From: Shiraia sp. slf14
Lineage: Eukaryota; Ascomycota; Dothideomycetes; Pleosporales; Shiraiaceae
Direction of reading: 5' to 3'
DNA length: 64,000 nt
NCBI GenBank assembly: GCA_000498155.1
Contig: AXZN01000010.1
Coordinates: 434,001 to 498,000, forward strand
In this document: positions 43,688 to 55,102 of the stretch, piece by piece
Position numbering within the stretch: the stretch's first letter is position 1
How the letters are laid out: each line of letters begins with the position of its first letter
The notes under the pieces: model-generated
Databases searched by the model: none
The model's input: the letters and a program-made list of their open reading frames with translations, nothing else
What the model was told of the DNA's origin: nothing
Position numbers and translations under genes: made by a program

Positions 43688-46055
43688 GTTCGCCAATAGG
43701 TGCAACACTTTTACTCGACTGTGTAACTATGGAAGCACCAAAGTTTGACATTTCCCCTCACTGTTCGGAAGATCCTTGTTCCACCATGAGAGTTGGGGAC
43801 TCTATTGCGTGAACCTGAGATCGATTGCGTGCTCGGCAGAGTATTCAGCTGCTTGATCTGGCATAGTCACCAACATGCTGTAGAAAAACCAAAAGGAAAT
43901 AGAGCAAAGAGCATTGAACCATCTATGGAAGCGCAAGTAGGGAAGCATACACAAAGCAAATGCTCATAATTCTATGAAGTGTAATCAAGGTTCGTATATG
44001 GTATTTGCCTATTCAGGAAAAGGTAAAGCGGCTCTTCTTGCCAACGGTATGGTAAAAAATAACACCCGACAATAATTCTTGGAAAACAAAAAGTCTTAAG
44101 CTGTATGCAACAGATCCTATTGGAAGGTAGTATTGAGCTTCGGCCACAATAAGAAAAGACATGGCCAGCATAGGAGTCCAATATGATCACATGCATCATG
44201 GTGTTCAAGCACACAGGCTCAAACTGGCAACAAGAGCGATGACGTTCCAAGGAGAGCAAGATTTGCAAAGGTTCCTGTAAAATAGAGGTGTAAGACACTC
44301 TGCAGTGAAACCGTGCATGCACCCTAACAATACTACTTTGGAAAATGCCACAGGGAGAAACCTTGATGGTCTGGTTTTATTGATTTTGACGTTCCATTAG
44401 GGTGCGCGTGCGTTCCCATGTTTGGAATCTCCGATGGGAGCGTGTCGATTAAAGTTCGGCCTCAGGCCACGCAATGCCCGTGACGTAGTACATCAATTCA
44501 AAAGGTCCGATCCAAAGAGATCTTGCTACGCACTGTTTACTGTGAGAGTGTTAGTATGTGATGCGTGAATTTATGGTAGCGCCACGGGTATGTGGCTTGC
44601 GTAGCGTGTTTGCGCCTCTTTAATTCCACGAATAGATGGGATTGGAGCTTTTTCGACTGTGCGCAGCCTGAACCTTAGCCACAAGCTACCAGCCACTTGT
44701 TGACGCAGCCTGTCAAAATCGATAGTAATGCTTGTGGCACTATTGAAAGCACGCGGGACGATAAAACCGGATTATTCTTTTGCCGAGGGTATTCAAGTTG
44801 CGGAAGCAAAAGGTGGCTTGACTTGGGCCTATCCTCATATGGTCAATTAGTCCTGACCATTGTGTGCTAAAAGCCAGATCCACTTGAAGCGATGGCACCA
44901 GCCACAAGCTCTAGCCACGCCAGAACGGATGTTGAAGATCACCACAGGACCCTGAATCACTAGGATGCTGCTGCAACGGGCGGATATTTCCGATTATCTT
45001 CGGAGCGACAGGAGGTATGTGGGTGGTGAGAGCTCGGACGATGATGCGCATGTTGTCGATAGGAGCCTCCTCCGGTGGGATAATATTGCACCGTCAGACT
45101 GGATGGAAAGAATGCCACTAGAATCACCGGCGAAGGCACCGAAAAGTCGAAAATAGAACAATGATGAGGAGGTCTTGCAGCACGTGGCCATGATACCAGT
45201 GGAGTAGAAATAAAAACGAGGGGTGTGCTCAGTTGTTTGAGAGCGACCAGTCGTGGTAGGAACCGCCTGCACAAAGCTGGTAAAGGGTAAAGCTTGCGAT
45301 GTTGAGCCGATGTAAAAAAAAAAGCTAAAACTTTTTGCATGTACCAAAGTACGTACCACTGAGAAGCGATTGAGCTTGAATTGGTAGCGTAAGTTTTAGT
45401 TTGGGTCGCTAAGCGTATTTGTGTAGAGGAGTTGGGGTGCCAGTGGCAGAGTGTGGCGAATGAGAGATGGGCAAGATGTAGAGAGACTTTGGGGGGGCAG
45501 CCATGGTTGATGGATGCAGTGATCAGTCCACACTTTGCAATCGTTTGGTTGACATTGGCTCGATGGGAGGGAAAACTGGAGACGGAGGCAACTCGGAAGA
45601 AGGGCGGCTAGCGGAAACACCACAGATTGGTTGTTGGGGCGACGTTTGTGCAGTGGGCTGAGAGGAAGTGGTGGATTGGGCAGCGTAGCGGGCGAATGGC
45701 GACTGGCGAGGACGAAGGGTCGGGGGCAGGCTAGAGAGTGAAGATAGAGTGTGGCGAGGGAGATGGAGGGCGGAAAGGACAGCAAGGAGCGGAGCGCTGA
45801 TCTCTTTGGGCATGCGTGGGTGGAGCAGGGGAAGTCGACGGCACGGCGGAATCTGCGAGTCTGTGCAAGATGTGAGGGCCCAAGCGCGCAAAGAAGGTTT
45901 TTCGCTTGCCCATGCAAGTGGAACGCTGCAAGACTAGCCGGGAGCCAATGTGTGCCAACCTTCTAGCGTGCTGTGTGTGCCAGGCCGAGGGACAAGAGAC
46001 AAGAGTTGCTGCCGGAGTGTCGGGTCGGTTCTGATCGCCGACTGCGCGCGGTTCG

Positions 46056-46102
46056 GCGGTGGTGGTGATGGTGGTGGGTGGTGGTGGGTTGTGGTGGTGG
46101 CC
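46056..46102. repeat. G-rich GGT simple repeat
   Basis: Imperfect tandem GGT/GGTG units run along the plus strand. Runs of G could form a quadruplex. It lies in the gene-free region downstream of the Upc2-like regulator. Confidence 0.7.
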
Positions 46103-46824
46103 GCAGTGAAGGTGCGTCGTCGTGGGTTTAGGCCTAGGGGGACTTCGGTAACAAGGATGCGACCCGTCACTTGCCTGTCCACAGTACTCCGTCCATGGCC
46201 TAGCATAGCAGGCAAGTAAACATTGCCTCTGCTACACTAACCCAACTCGACGTTTTTAAGAGACGCAAAGAGTCGCCGAGAGCTGTTGTCTCTGCCGCAG
46301 CGAATCCTCCCCCAACGGAAAGGATTCCGCAGCCACTCACAATTCGAGTCGCCTGTTCCAAGTCGCCCAGAAAATCCATACGCCCCCTACAGCCCCAGTA
46401 CTCCACAGGCGGTTGGAGGTGGATCCGCCCTTTCACCCAGCACAATCCGGACGTGAAAGCTCACCGGTGCGAGTGCGTGTGCGTGTGCGCAACTCTGGAG
46501 TATGCAGTACAGGGCAAGCGAGGGGGGGCACAGTCGAAGGCGGATGTGGCTGTGGCCTTGTCTTTCACAAGCCTGCTCGCGATAAAATACCGCATCAGGC
46601 AGGCTGGTCGAAGGGCGCACATGACAACTGCTGATCAGGGACAAGGACAAGGACAGACGAGGCTGTGGCTAAATTGCCGTCCATGCACTCAAGGTGGGCA
46701 GAGCAGAGGAATGGGCATGGCATGGGCAGGGCTTGGGCAGGGAGGGAGCATGACATCAGGCTGGTGTGCACTGTACGTAATGGCTAGGCTGACGGTTAAG
46801 CAAGGTTTTGGCGAGCAACGGAGA

Positions 46825-46876
46825 CTAGGAGGGTGGGAGGCTAGGAGGGTGGGAGGCTAGGAGGCTAGGAGGCTAG
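46825..46876. repeat. Minisatellite of CTAGGAGG-based units
   Basis: Two copies of a 16-bp unit (CTAGGAGGGTGGGAGG) are followed by two copies of its 8-bp half unit (CTAGGAGG) and a partial one. The nested structure suggests slippage-driven growth. Confidence 0.85.
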
Positions 46877-47493
46877 GTGTTATGCCGAGAGCAAGAAGGA
46901 AAGAAAAAAAAAAAGGAATCAACAGGACAGGAATGCAGAGATATCGATTGCAGTGGATTCGTACGTAACAGGGTCCTTTGGGGTGCCAGGCTCGGAAGGA
47001 TGAAGCGAGGTCCAGCACGCGGCGCTGATTGGCTGGCGGGCGGCCATCTCGAGCCGGCACGAACGGTCACGCTTAACCTGAGGCCTGGGTGAACATGTGT
47101 CAACAACACGCGCTAGCAGATGGCTCTAGGCCCAATTGGTCCGTCTCCAATTCTTTCATGCATGCTATCGATGCCATCACTAGAGATGCATGGCCAAAGT
47201 ACCGCCGTTTACCCACGATAGTTCCAGAATCAGGGAAACGAACGGATGCACATGAGTCGCTGCAACACGCCCCCGCGCGCCGTCTATCCACCGACTCTGT
47301 TCAATTCACCCTTTGCTCCCTCCCTGCCCGCTCCGATTACCTAAGCCTTTTTCTCCTCTTTGGGACTGGCTGGTAATAACAATCAACAACAGAAAAACAT
47401 CCTACCCTGGAGCGGCCAGATAAGATTGCGCACCTTGCCCATTTCCCGACACCTTCTAACCCCAGTAGTGCCGCGTCAAATCTTCCCCTCAAT

Positions 47494-47527
47494 CACACAC
47501 ACACACGCACACACACTCACACAGACA
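47494..47527. repeat. Imperfect CA microsatellite
   Basis: This is a run of CA dinucleotides interrupted by CG and CT steps, in the gene-free region downstream of the Upc2-like regulator. Confidence 0.8.
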
Positions 47528-48083
47528 CCTCCCATTCATGCATAAGCCTCGTTAGGCTGCTATGCTTTTTAGTCGTGTGTTTAGGCCGTCCCGCTCGGCG
47601 CCGGCTCAGCCTTACATAAGAGGGAAAGTGCGATGCATTGCAAGCGTCGAGGGAACTTGTAAAGCGTTTGTGGCGTTCGTCACCATGGGTGGTCCAGTCC
47701 ACCACTTGCCCCACGCTCCTGGATATGGCCATTGCTGGCATGCGAGTTTCAACTTCTCGCCAGTCGCGCATTTTCATTCGCTAGTCGTTCGATGGCCTGA
47801 TGGTAAAAATGTTGTCGTCATTGGCGGATGATTCCCCACGCTCTGCGCCCAAACCGGAGGCGTTGTCGTTGAAGCACCTTTCATTTCCACCTCATTTGCT
47901 GTGCCTGTGTCGTCTTGTCGATCCTACGGATGGCTGTAATGATTCGGATACTGTGCGTTGGGCGGTGGATGAGGCTGAGTCGCATACTGCCCGTCAGCAG
48001 GAGGAGGCGCAGTGCTCATAATAGGAGGAGGCTGAGAAGCAACCCTGATGATATTCCTGGAGGGATCGTTCAGTGTGCGTCGT

Positions 48084-49928
48084 TTACGTCCAAATCGGTG
48101 TAGCCACGAACCCGCTGGGATAACCAGATTGCATTCCAAAATTGTATGCATGTTCATGTGGTGCCGAGTACGGCGCCACTGCTGCAGGAGACCCCAGCGG
48201 AGTTGCATAACTCGTCCCGCTATACACATCGACCGTTGTCCGTGGGACTTCGAGATATGGCGACGTTGGCGTAGCAGACATGCCTGGGGGAAGGAATGTA
48301 AGAGGAGATGGAGCAAACGCGGGGCTCAGGCTCTGACCATAGCTATACTGAGCAATCTGACCTTCGAGATCCAAATTCAGCGTCTCAAGCGCATAAGATG
48401 GCTGTTGTATCGGTGAAATCTCCGTGGCCTGCTGTCGCATCCAATCTCGCCTGGTCTTGTACGTTGACACCGTGTCGATGGGATATTGAATCAAGTACGA
48501 CATTGTCTGTATCCTCGAGTCAAATCGCTGGTCCTGGAAACCTTGTACTACCTGTATTATGTCTTCCAACGGGCGAAGGGAGAGATCGGCTACAAAGACA
48601 GATGCGACATCAGGGAACATGGGTTCCAATGCCAGTGCGGTAGCGTAAAAGTGTGCAAGAACAACCAGAACATTGACGTCTCCACGTTTAGCGGCCAAGA
48701 GCGAGATAGGCACCCAGAATAGCCATTTACGAAGGGCGTACAGCTGGTTGAATTGCTCCTCGGGAGTTTGCGGCTGATTCGAAGCCCGAAGGCGGTCCAG
48801 GTAGCTCTTGAGTTGGTCAACCCACTTAGACTCTTGGTCATTGCGGCCAAGGTAGGGTTGCAGGCGTTGCAGAGAAGTATGGATATCTGATAGGGCATTG
48901 AGGTGATCCCGCCGAGCTTCCTGAGACATGGGTGTGCTGATAGGATTCATAAAGTGTCTGTTGGGCATTGGCGTGTGTTCTGCAATGTAATCGGCGAACA
49001 GAGACTCGTGTCTCCACGGTTGCATAGATTGTATCACCTGTGCCATGGGTAAGCAGATTTCGAGAGTGAGTAATCGATTAACATACTGTCTTTGTGCCAG
49101 TCACTAGAGAAGCCCATCCACGCCTAGACACTATTGTTAGTTTCTACACGGTGAACAATATATTGTTGTCCTTACCAATCAGTTGCTTGCCACGCTAGGA
49201 GCAAGGACGACGCAAGAACCGCATCTGAATTCAATTTCGAAAAGCTTGTGATGCCGTCGTGCAAACCTTTCAGGGCAATGCTTGCATGGTGGAACGCAAG
49301 ATTTCGAGTCTCATTCGATTGGGAGATCCAAGCCAAGTGGGAAGCTGAAAATGCCAGAATCGAATGTAGGACAAATGGATGTGAGGCAGAAATGCTAAGG
49401 AATCTACATCTTTGTTAGTGGGGGTTGCTACAGAGCAGAGTTCACTATGTATGGAAACTTACTTAGGCATCATGTCCGTCCAGAGTGTCGACTTTGACGT
49501 TCTGTTCCTGAACATTTCATTTGAGATAGAAGACAAGTGGTGGATCAAACGAAGATCAGTCCTCGTCAACGCACGCCATTGCGGCTGAGGATACACACGC
49601 AGATCTGGAAAGGGGAACTCTCCCGTCTGTCTCCACAGCTCAATGGTTGCTTCAATCTCTGGCGTCCACAGAAGATTAGGTTGTTGGGGAGATTGAGGAG
49701 ATTCAGGCATCATGGCAGTGGGGCTATCCATATAATCACAGCGAACCTGGTGTTTGGTACAATTGCGGCTATGGTGGAATTAGCGAGCAAGGCGTACATG
49801 TGGAGCAAGTGTAAGTACCATTGGGGGAATGTCTCATCACAGCGAATGTGCCTCCTCTTGCACGTTTTGCAGCCTTTGCGAGACTTGGTATGGCTGCGCC
49901 TCGAAGGGCCTCCGCCTGGTCCAGCCAT
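48084..49928 (-). CDS. Upc2-like Zn2Cys6 transcription factor
   Basis: The CDS is the complement of 48084-49037, 49087-49123, 49176-49403, 49463-49768 and 49819-49928, giving 544 residues. The zinc cluster lies at residues 20-47 (C20, C23, C30, C37, C40, C47; CX2CX6CX6CX2CX6C). Its fourth Cys appears only when intron 1 is removed, giving FPQCRNCTKHQVRCDYM. The cluster style KGCKTCKRRHIRCDE and the middle domain (DLRLIHHLSSIS ... HPFVLHSILAFSASHLAW ... ATDWRGWASLVTGTKT) match the fungal sterol-uptake-control family. Such factors often regulate ergosterol or other metabolic genes, but no target is known here. A 37-nt exon is needed for continuity. A proline-rich 3' extension (47924-48044) after a 43-bp intron is possible. 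The gene sits alone between gene-free stretches of 4.4 and 5.2 kb. Confidence 0.9.
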
Positions 49929-52900
49929 TTCAACAGAGGGGTAGGGTAAAGATGGGAGAAGAAGGTTTTTGGAGAAGAGGAAACTTGGTAGTCACAGGGC
50001 GTCTTCAATGGCGCCGAGGAATCGTAACAGAGTCGTCAGTAGTCGTGGTGAGTAGGGTTCCGTAGGTGGCCGGCAAGATGGGTGAGAGGGTAGAAGTTGG
50101 GGGAGGGGTGGCTGAGTATGTCGAGGCTGCAGGCGTGGTGGGCGGTTGGTAAAGCGAGAGTAATGGGGTCGAAACCGGAAGATGAGTGGACAGGGTGTGT
50201 GTGTAGGGAAGGCGGAGATGGACGTTTGGTGATATATAGCGCAGAGGGTAGGCAAGTGTAGAGTAGAGCTTGGAGCTTGGACTGGTCTAAGGCTGAAAAG
50301 ATATTGACGCAGTCCCGGCCGACAGGCAGCGACTAACGAGGGTACGACAGGATGAGGTGACGGCGGAAATGGTAAAGAGGCATGCAACGTGCCCCCTGCA
50401 GTTTGACCATGCGTGATCCGGACAAGGCCATGGGACTAGAGGCAGAACAGGGCACTAGAGCGGCAGCGCAGAGTGACTTGTGCTCGGGTCCAAAGACAGA
50501 TGTCAGGAGCGGAACCAACCACGGTTAGGGGACAATAGCGTCTACGCAAATAGCTGTGACGCCACGAGCGGCGGAGAAAGAGGGTCCTGGGTGGCAGCCG
50601 GTAGAGACGACACCACGGGAGAGGCTAGCAGGGAAATGGAGCGAAGCTTGCGGGAGCTATGGTCGACTACACAGTTTGGAGCAGCAGATTCACAGACGAG
50701 ACGATCCCCGCTGGCTCAGGCTCGTATGGGTGGCATACATCCGTGGTGGCTCCCGTGGGGAGACGACGTCTGCGACTACCACTGCTTTCTCCGACTGCTC
50801 TTCACGGCGAGGTGCCGCATCTGGAGCACACAGCAGCCCATGGCTGTCGCTCTGGTCTGCCCAGCTCTGCCCAGCAGGTACTCGAACCGGGCAGCAGCTG
50901 CAGTAAGTACAGCAGGACGTCTTGGAGGGGGACTAACCATCCCTGCCGAGAGCATGTCATGTCGCGCGCGGGCTTGGGCGCTCTGCGAACTTGAGGCCAT
51001 CGCCGACGGCGGCCTTTTATCGAAGATGTGCTGAGGGCGCCCTGGTCCAATGAGGCCCCTGTCGTTGGCTATCCAGAAACGGAGACGTTTGGGCGTGCAG
51101 GGTAGCCAGGGGGGGGATGTGTGGGCAGCAGTAGCAGACTAGCAGCAGAGCAGCCACAGCTGGGTGCCTGTCGTCGGAGGGGGCTTCAAAGCGCGGTCAG
51201 AGGCGCCAATGCGCAAGAGGCGTTAACGGTCAGTTTGGAGGGCCGGCCGCCGAACAACTGCCACACTCTCCCTCCGCCTCTGCCCTCTCTCTGCCCTCTC
51301 TGCCCACACCCAGCCGGGGGGCCGTGCCCAACACCATCGGCCAGTAGCCTCGACGATGTGGATGAATAAAGCCTTGCCTTGCTCTTTCAGGCATGCCGAC
51401 GCCCGGAGCGGTGCGTGATTCAATAATAGCCAGCACGAGCTGCCTCATTGGCCACCCTGGGAAGCGGTGGGCGCTGAGCACAGTGTCGCCGCTCTGACAG
51501 AGCACGCCTCTATCCCTCGCTGCCAGCACCGGAGAGCGAGGTGGGAGTGCAAGCACAGTTACAGCGTGCTATTCACCCTGATGAAGCCGGCCTCAGGCAG
51601 GCGAATGGGAAGCCATGCGACCGCCTGCACGACGCTGCTGATGGAAGATCGCTAAACCTCGCGGAGCCAGGGCCCAATATCTGCTGTGCCAAAAATAGCC
51701 TCTGCTGCATCAACCTTGGCCGCTCTTCGACCAGACAGTCACCAGACACCACTACCACCGTCGAAAAAAAAAAGTGTCTGCTCATCGCTTGCGCCTCGCC
51801 TTGTTGACCGCTGCGCGTCGGCGACGACCGCGCTGGGCTACAAACACCACTTCTTGATGCTACGCTGGCCCATTCCAATACATGGAACCACCGGCGATCC
51901 CCCCAGCGGCTTCGTCCCGTTGAACCCTCCCCTCTCCTGTATTGCTGTGTTTGGCCTAAGATGCTGGGTAAAAGCCAACGTTCCCCCGCCTCACGCCTAC
52001 TGCGCGTTTGGCATTATCCAATGCAGCGGAGATTGCAGGACGCGACATGGTGGTGGTGATTACGCGAGCCTGTGCCAGCTACCAGCCGCCGCAACGTGCT
52101 GGGTGCCACAGGGATGCAGGCACTCGAGTGCAGCGACCTGACAGCCAGCTTCCCGATGCTTTGTCGCCGAACGCTCCAGGGAATTGGAGCCGGCTCCCGC
52201 CTACAAGGCTGTTGCCATGATGCTCCACGTGTAGCAGTGCAGCAATGCAGACCAGCAAATCCACCGTGTGGACCAGAACAGCAGTGCACACGAAATACGG
52301 TGGCTAAGAAAGGAAACACCAGGCTGCGCATCCCGTGATTGGCAACCTCTCGACTACCGAGGCTAGACAGTCAATACTCTGGAGATGACATCGCGCACGC
52401 ACGCACGCAGGTAGAAGCGATGGATATGTACGAAATGGACAGCTAGTGCGTAGTGTATGGCCGGTGGGTGGAAGTTTGGCTTCGAGAAGCTATTCTTAGA
52501 GAAGCTCCCATCAAGCCTGATGCCTGCACGCGGAACAGCCAGGGGGCAATCCATGCCTTTTGTGGGGTTACGACAGCGCCGTTCAGAAACCTCGCCATTC
52601 GCCTCATGCATTCTTGCATCTACTGTGTAACGGGCTGACAAGAAGGTTTGTTCAAGATGGCGACGGCGCCCACGACTGCGCTGGCCACCAAGCCGGCCGC
52701 GTACGGTGGAGGGTGAAGGAAGGTCTTTGCGTCTCTTAAATTCCCATGCAAGCCACCTGTTGCGCTGCACCACAATCTCAGAGGCTTTAAATCAGGGCAC
52801 GCCCTGATCCGTCGTGAGTGCGGGTAAGTGCTGCGAAATGAAAGCTGGTAGGCTGCACAACGCCACGGCGTCCAGCCACTTGCCGTGTCTCTTGTGTGCT

Positions 52901-55102
52901 ATCAGGATGATCAGCCATGCGTTGGTGCTGATTTCTGGGAAGAGTACTCACTCCTGCCAGCAAGCGACTTACTCAGCACCGCGTGTGGTACTCCGTCTCT
53001 GGCAATGGCTACTGTGTACAGCTTGGTGCTTGGCTCGAGTCTGTCGTGTGAAACGTAACTGACCGGCGGTCGAGTCAAATAGAGTATCTGGTTGTCGGTG
53101 CTGCTCCTTCGCTCCTTCCAATTATCCCATGATCGCCCGCTACGTCTCCGGCCTGGTCACGAGACCTGGGCCTGGTCGCCGCATCCCAGTAATCTGATCC
53201 TTTGGCTTTTGGCGATTCATACCTGTCCACCCTCCATTTAACCAAACGCGTTGGTACTAAGCGACTTCTACCTGCGTCAGAGTGCGTCCATCCATGTCCC
53301 TCATCAGCAGCAAGGATTTGCCCACAACCGAGCCTTGATTCCACTGCATCCGCGCCAACCACACAACTGCGACAACTCCTCTGCAAGCCTCTGCCAACCG
53401 TCATACTTACATCTCGATGGTCATGCACTAACCATACTGCGCATTTATTGCCCCCCTCCACTCCTCATCAGCAGCCGCACAAGACCAATCATCTATACTC
53501 CCATCCGCAACCACTTCCTCTTTGCAACTGCCGTATGACACCAACCATGCCATGGCCAAACTACAATTCTCCAACAGCCCCATCTTAATACACATCTTAT
53601 GCACCTCAACCACCCCATCACACCCTCTTTGCTGCTATAGGGCGCTTCTCCCCGTTTGCGGACCGACTACTTTATCACCAATCTCTTAGCAAAACACCAG
53701 GTACCAAAGAGTTGTACACAAAACATTGCTCACACACACACACGATAGTCTCAAACCATAGCACTCGCCGCACTGAGGCAGGTTGAAAAAGGTCCCTTCA
53801 GAAGAAACCGACCCATCATCCAGTATCCCATTAATCCCCGAGACCTAATCTATTGACCCTTCTCCGCCCCAATATTACCATTCACCACTGGACTCACAAC
53901 GAAACTCGTCACACATACATACATACATACATAAACCCACATACAGACAGACATACACATTGTGCTGCTATTAATAACACCAAGACTCTAGAACCTTACG
54001 CCTTCCTTCCCTGCATCTGCTCGCGTGGTCTGACCACACTCGGGATGACAAGAACCGGCCTGCATCAATGCAATGCAATCCAGGGGCAGGGGTCACGGGA
54101 AGTTAGCCATCCATAGCTTTCGAACGCAATGATTACACCAACAAAGTATGCAAACCAAAAAAGCTTGATTTTTGGTTTGATTGTGATGCCTCATCCACCC
54201 ACCCCCGTGCCTATTCCCAAACCTGCAATCATCCTCCTCGTCTAATGGAACCTATTCTAGAAAAGCAAAGATTTCTTACATACAACTGCGGTTTCGTCGG
54301 CTCAGCGAAGCGGGACGGCTATGCAGTCGTGGTGGGATGTGCGGTTCCCGCCTCAGGCCCCATGGTTGGGGTTCGGTGAAATATGGCAAAATGGCCCATG
54401 ATCCATGTTTCGCCCTCTCTTGCGTTGTGTACTATGTATGTATGTGTGTGCGGGTTTCTGCAAGTTCGCCTGTTTTACACAGTATGTTCTGCAGGTGAAA
54501 CAGTAGGTCCAGGCTGAATAATACTGACGAATTTTTTCTTTCTCGAAAAGATGGAGAAAGTTGTGCGAGCGAGTAAAAAAGGTCACAGTAGTTGTACAAG
54601 GGAAAAATAATAAGGCTTGAGATATCGACATTACACTATGATGCGTGCTATGAAAAGAAAATTCAAGCCGGAATGCAATGGGGAGAACTACATATCACTA
54701 TCTATCTACCTAAGCTAATGTTTGCTGACAATCAAGCTAAAAGTCAATGAAAACGCCTGTAAATGGTCGGGACGCAGCTATGTGAAAAACATCCACACCC
54801 ACACACCCACATATCGCTCGAGTTGAATAGAAACTACTAAAACGCTCCACCCTATAAGCAAATCCAACCGATTACATCTCCCCATCGGTAGCCCTCTTGC
54901 TACATGTGTCGCCGAGAGTTAATGTGCAGTCGCAGAGAAATGTCTATTTATGCCGTGGTCCCTCCCATGATCGTAAATGCTTCATTCGCGTTCCTCCTTC
55001 ATGCCACCCATGATGTCATGAATTCCTTTTGGTATTTCCATCTCTTCCTCTACCTGTTCAGCCAAGGACGCCCGCTGCTAACAACACGAAAGAAATTTGC
55101 TT
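49929..55102. other. Very long gene-free region upstream of the Upc2-like regulator, 5.2 kb
   Basis: No coding gene is supported. The first 500 bp are purine-rich on the plus strand (CT-rich on the regulator's coding strand), as in long fungal leaders. Around 50.5-52.8 kb the DNA is GC-rich with repeated CAGC words and open frames on both strands, none protein-like. Around 53.2-54.5 kb it is C/A-rich with CA, CATA and GTAT microsatellites (53731-53742, 53914-53933, 54431-54450). The right end is the 3' flank of transportin. It could hold regulatory elements, long leaders or non-coding RNAs. Confidence 0.45.
53914..53933. repeat. CATA tetranucleotide microsatellite
   Basis: About five tandem CATA units lie in the gene-free region between the regulator and transportin. 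A short CA run lies nearby at 53731-53742. Confidence 0.85.

Larger units (their letters stand above)
43688..48083. other. Long gene-free region, 4.4 kb
   Basis: No gene can be supported here despite many overlapping open frames. Between about 45.4 and 46.1 kb the plus strand is strongly purine/G-rich, which removes stop codons and leaves long open frames in two minus-strand frames at once, a sign of composition rather than coding. G-rich GGTGGT repeats are at 46056-46102, an 8/16-bp minisatellite at 46825-46876, and a CA repeat at 47494-47527. The left part should include the sulfatase promoter. Near 47.92-48.04 kb there may be a last exon of the neighbouring regulator. Confidence 0.45.

Noticed and set aside
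44965..45156. 63-aa plus-strand frame (MLLQRADISDYLRS...)
   Set aside because: Short, isolated, and overlaps longer minus-strand frames of equal quality.
45396..45917. Long open frames on the minus strand (173 and 122 aa) in two frames at once
   Set aside because: They result from a purine-rich plus strand that lacks stop codons in several frames. The peptides are Ser/Pro/Leu-rich with no domain and no splice context.
50480..51034. 184-aa open frame on the plus strand with other overlapping frames
   Set aside because: GC-rich DNA with open frames on both strands. The composition is Arg/Gly/Trp-rich and not protein-like.
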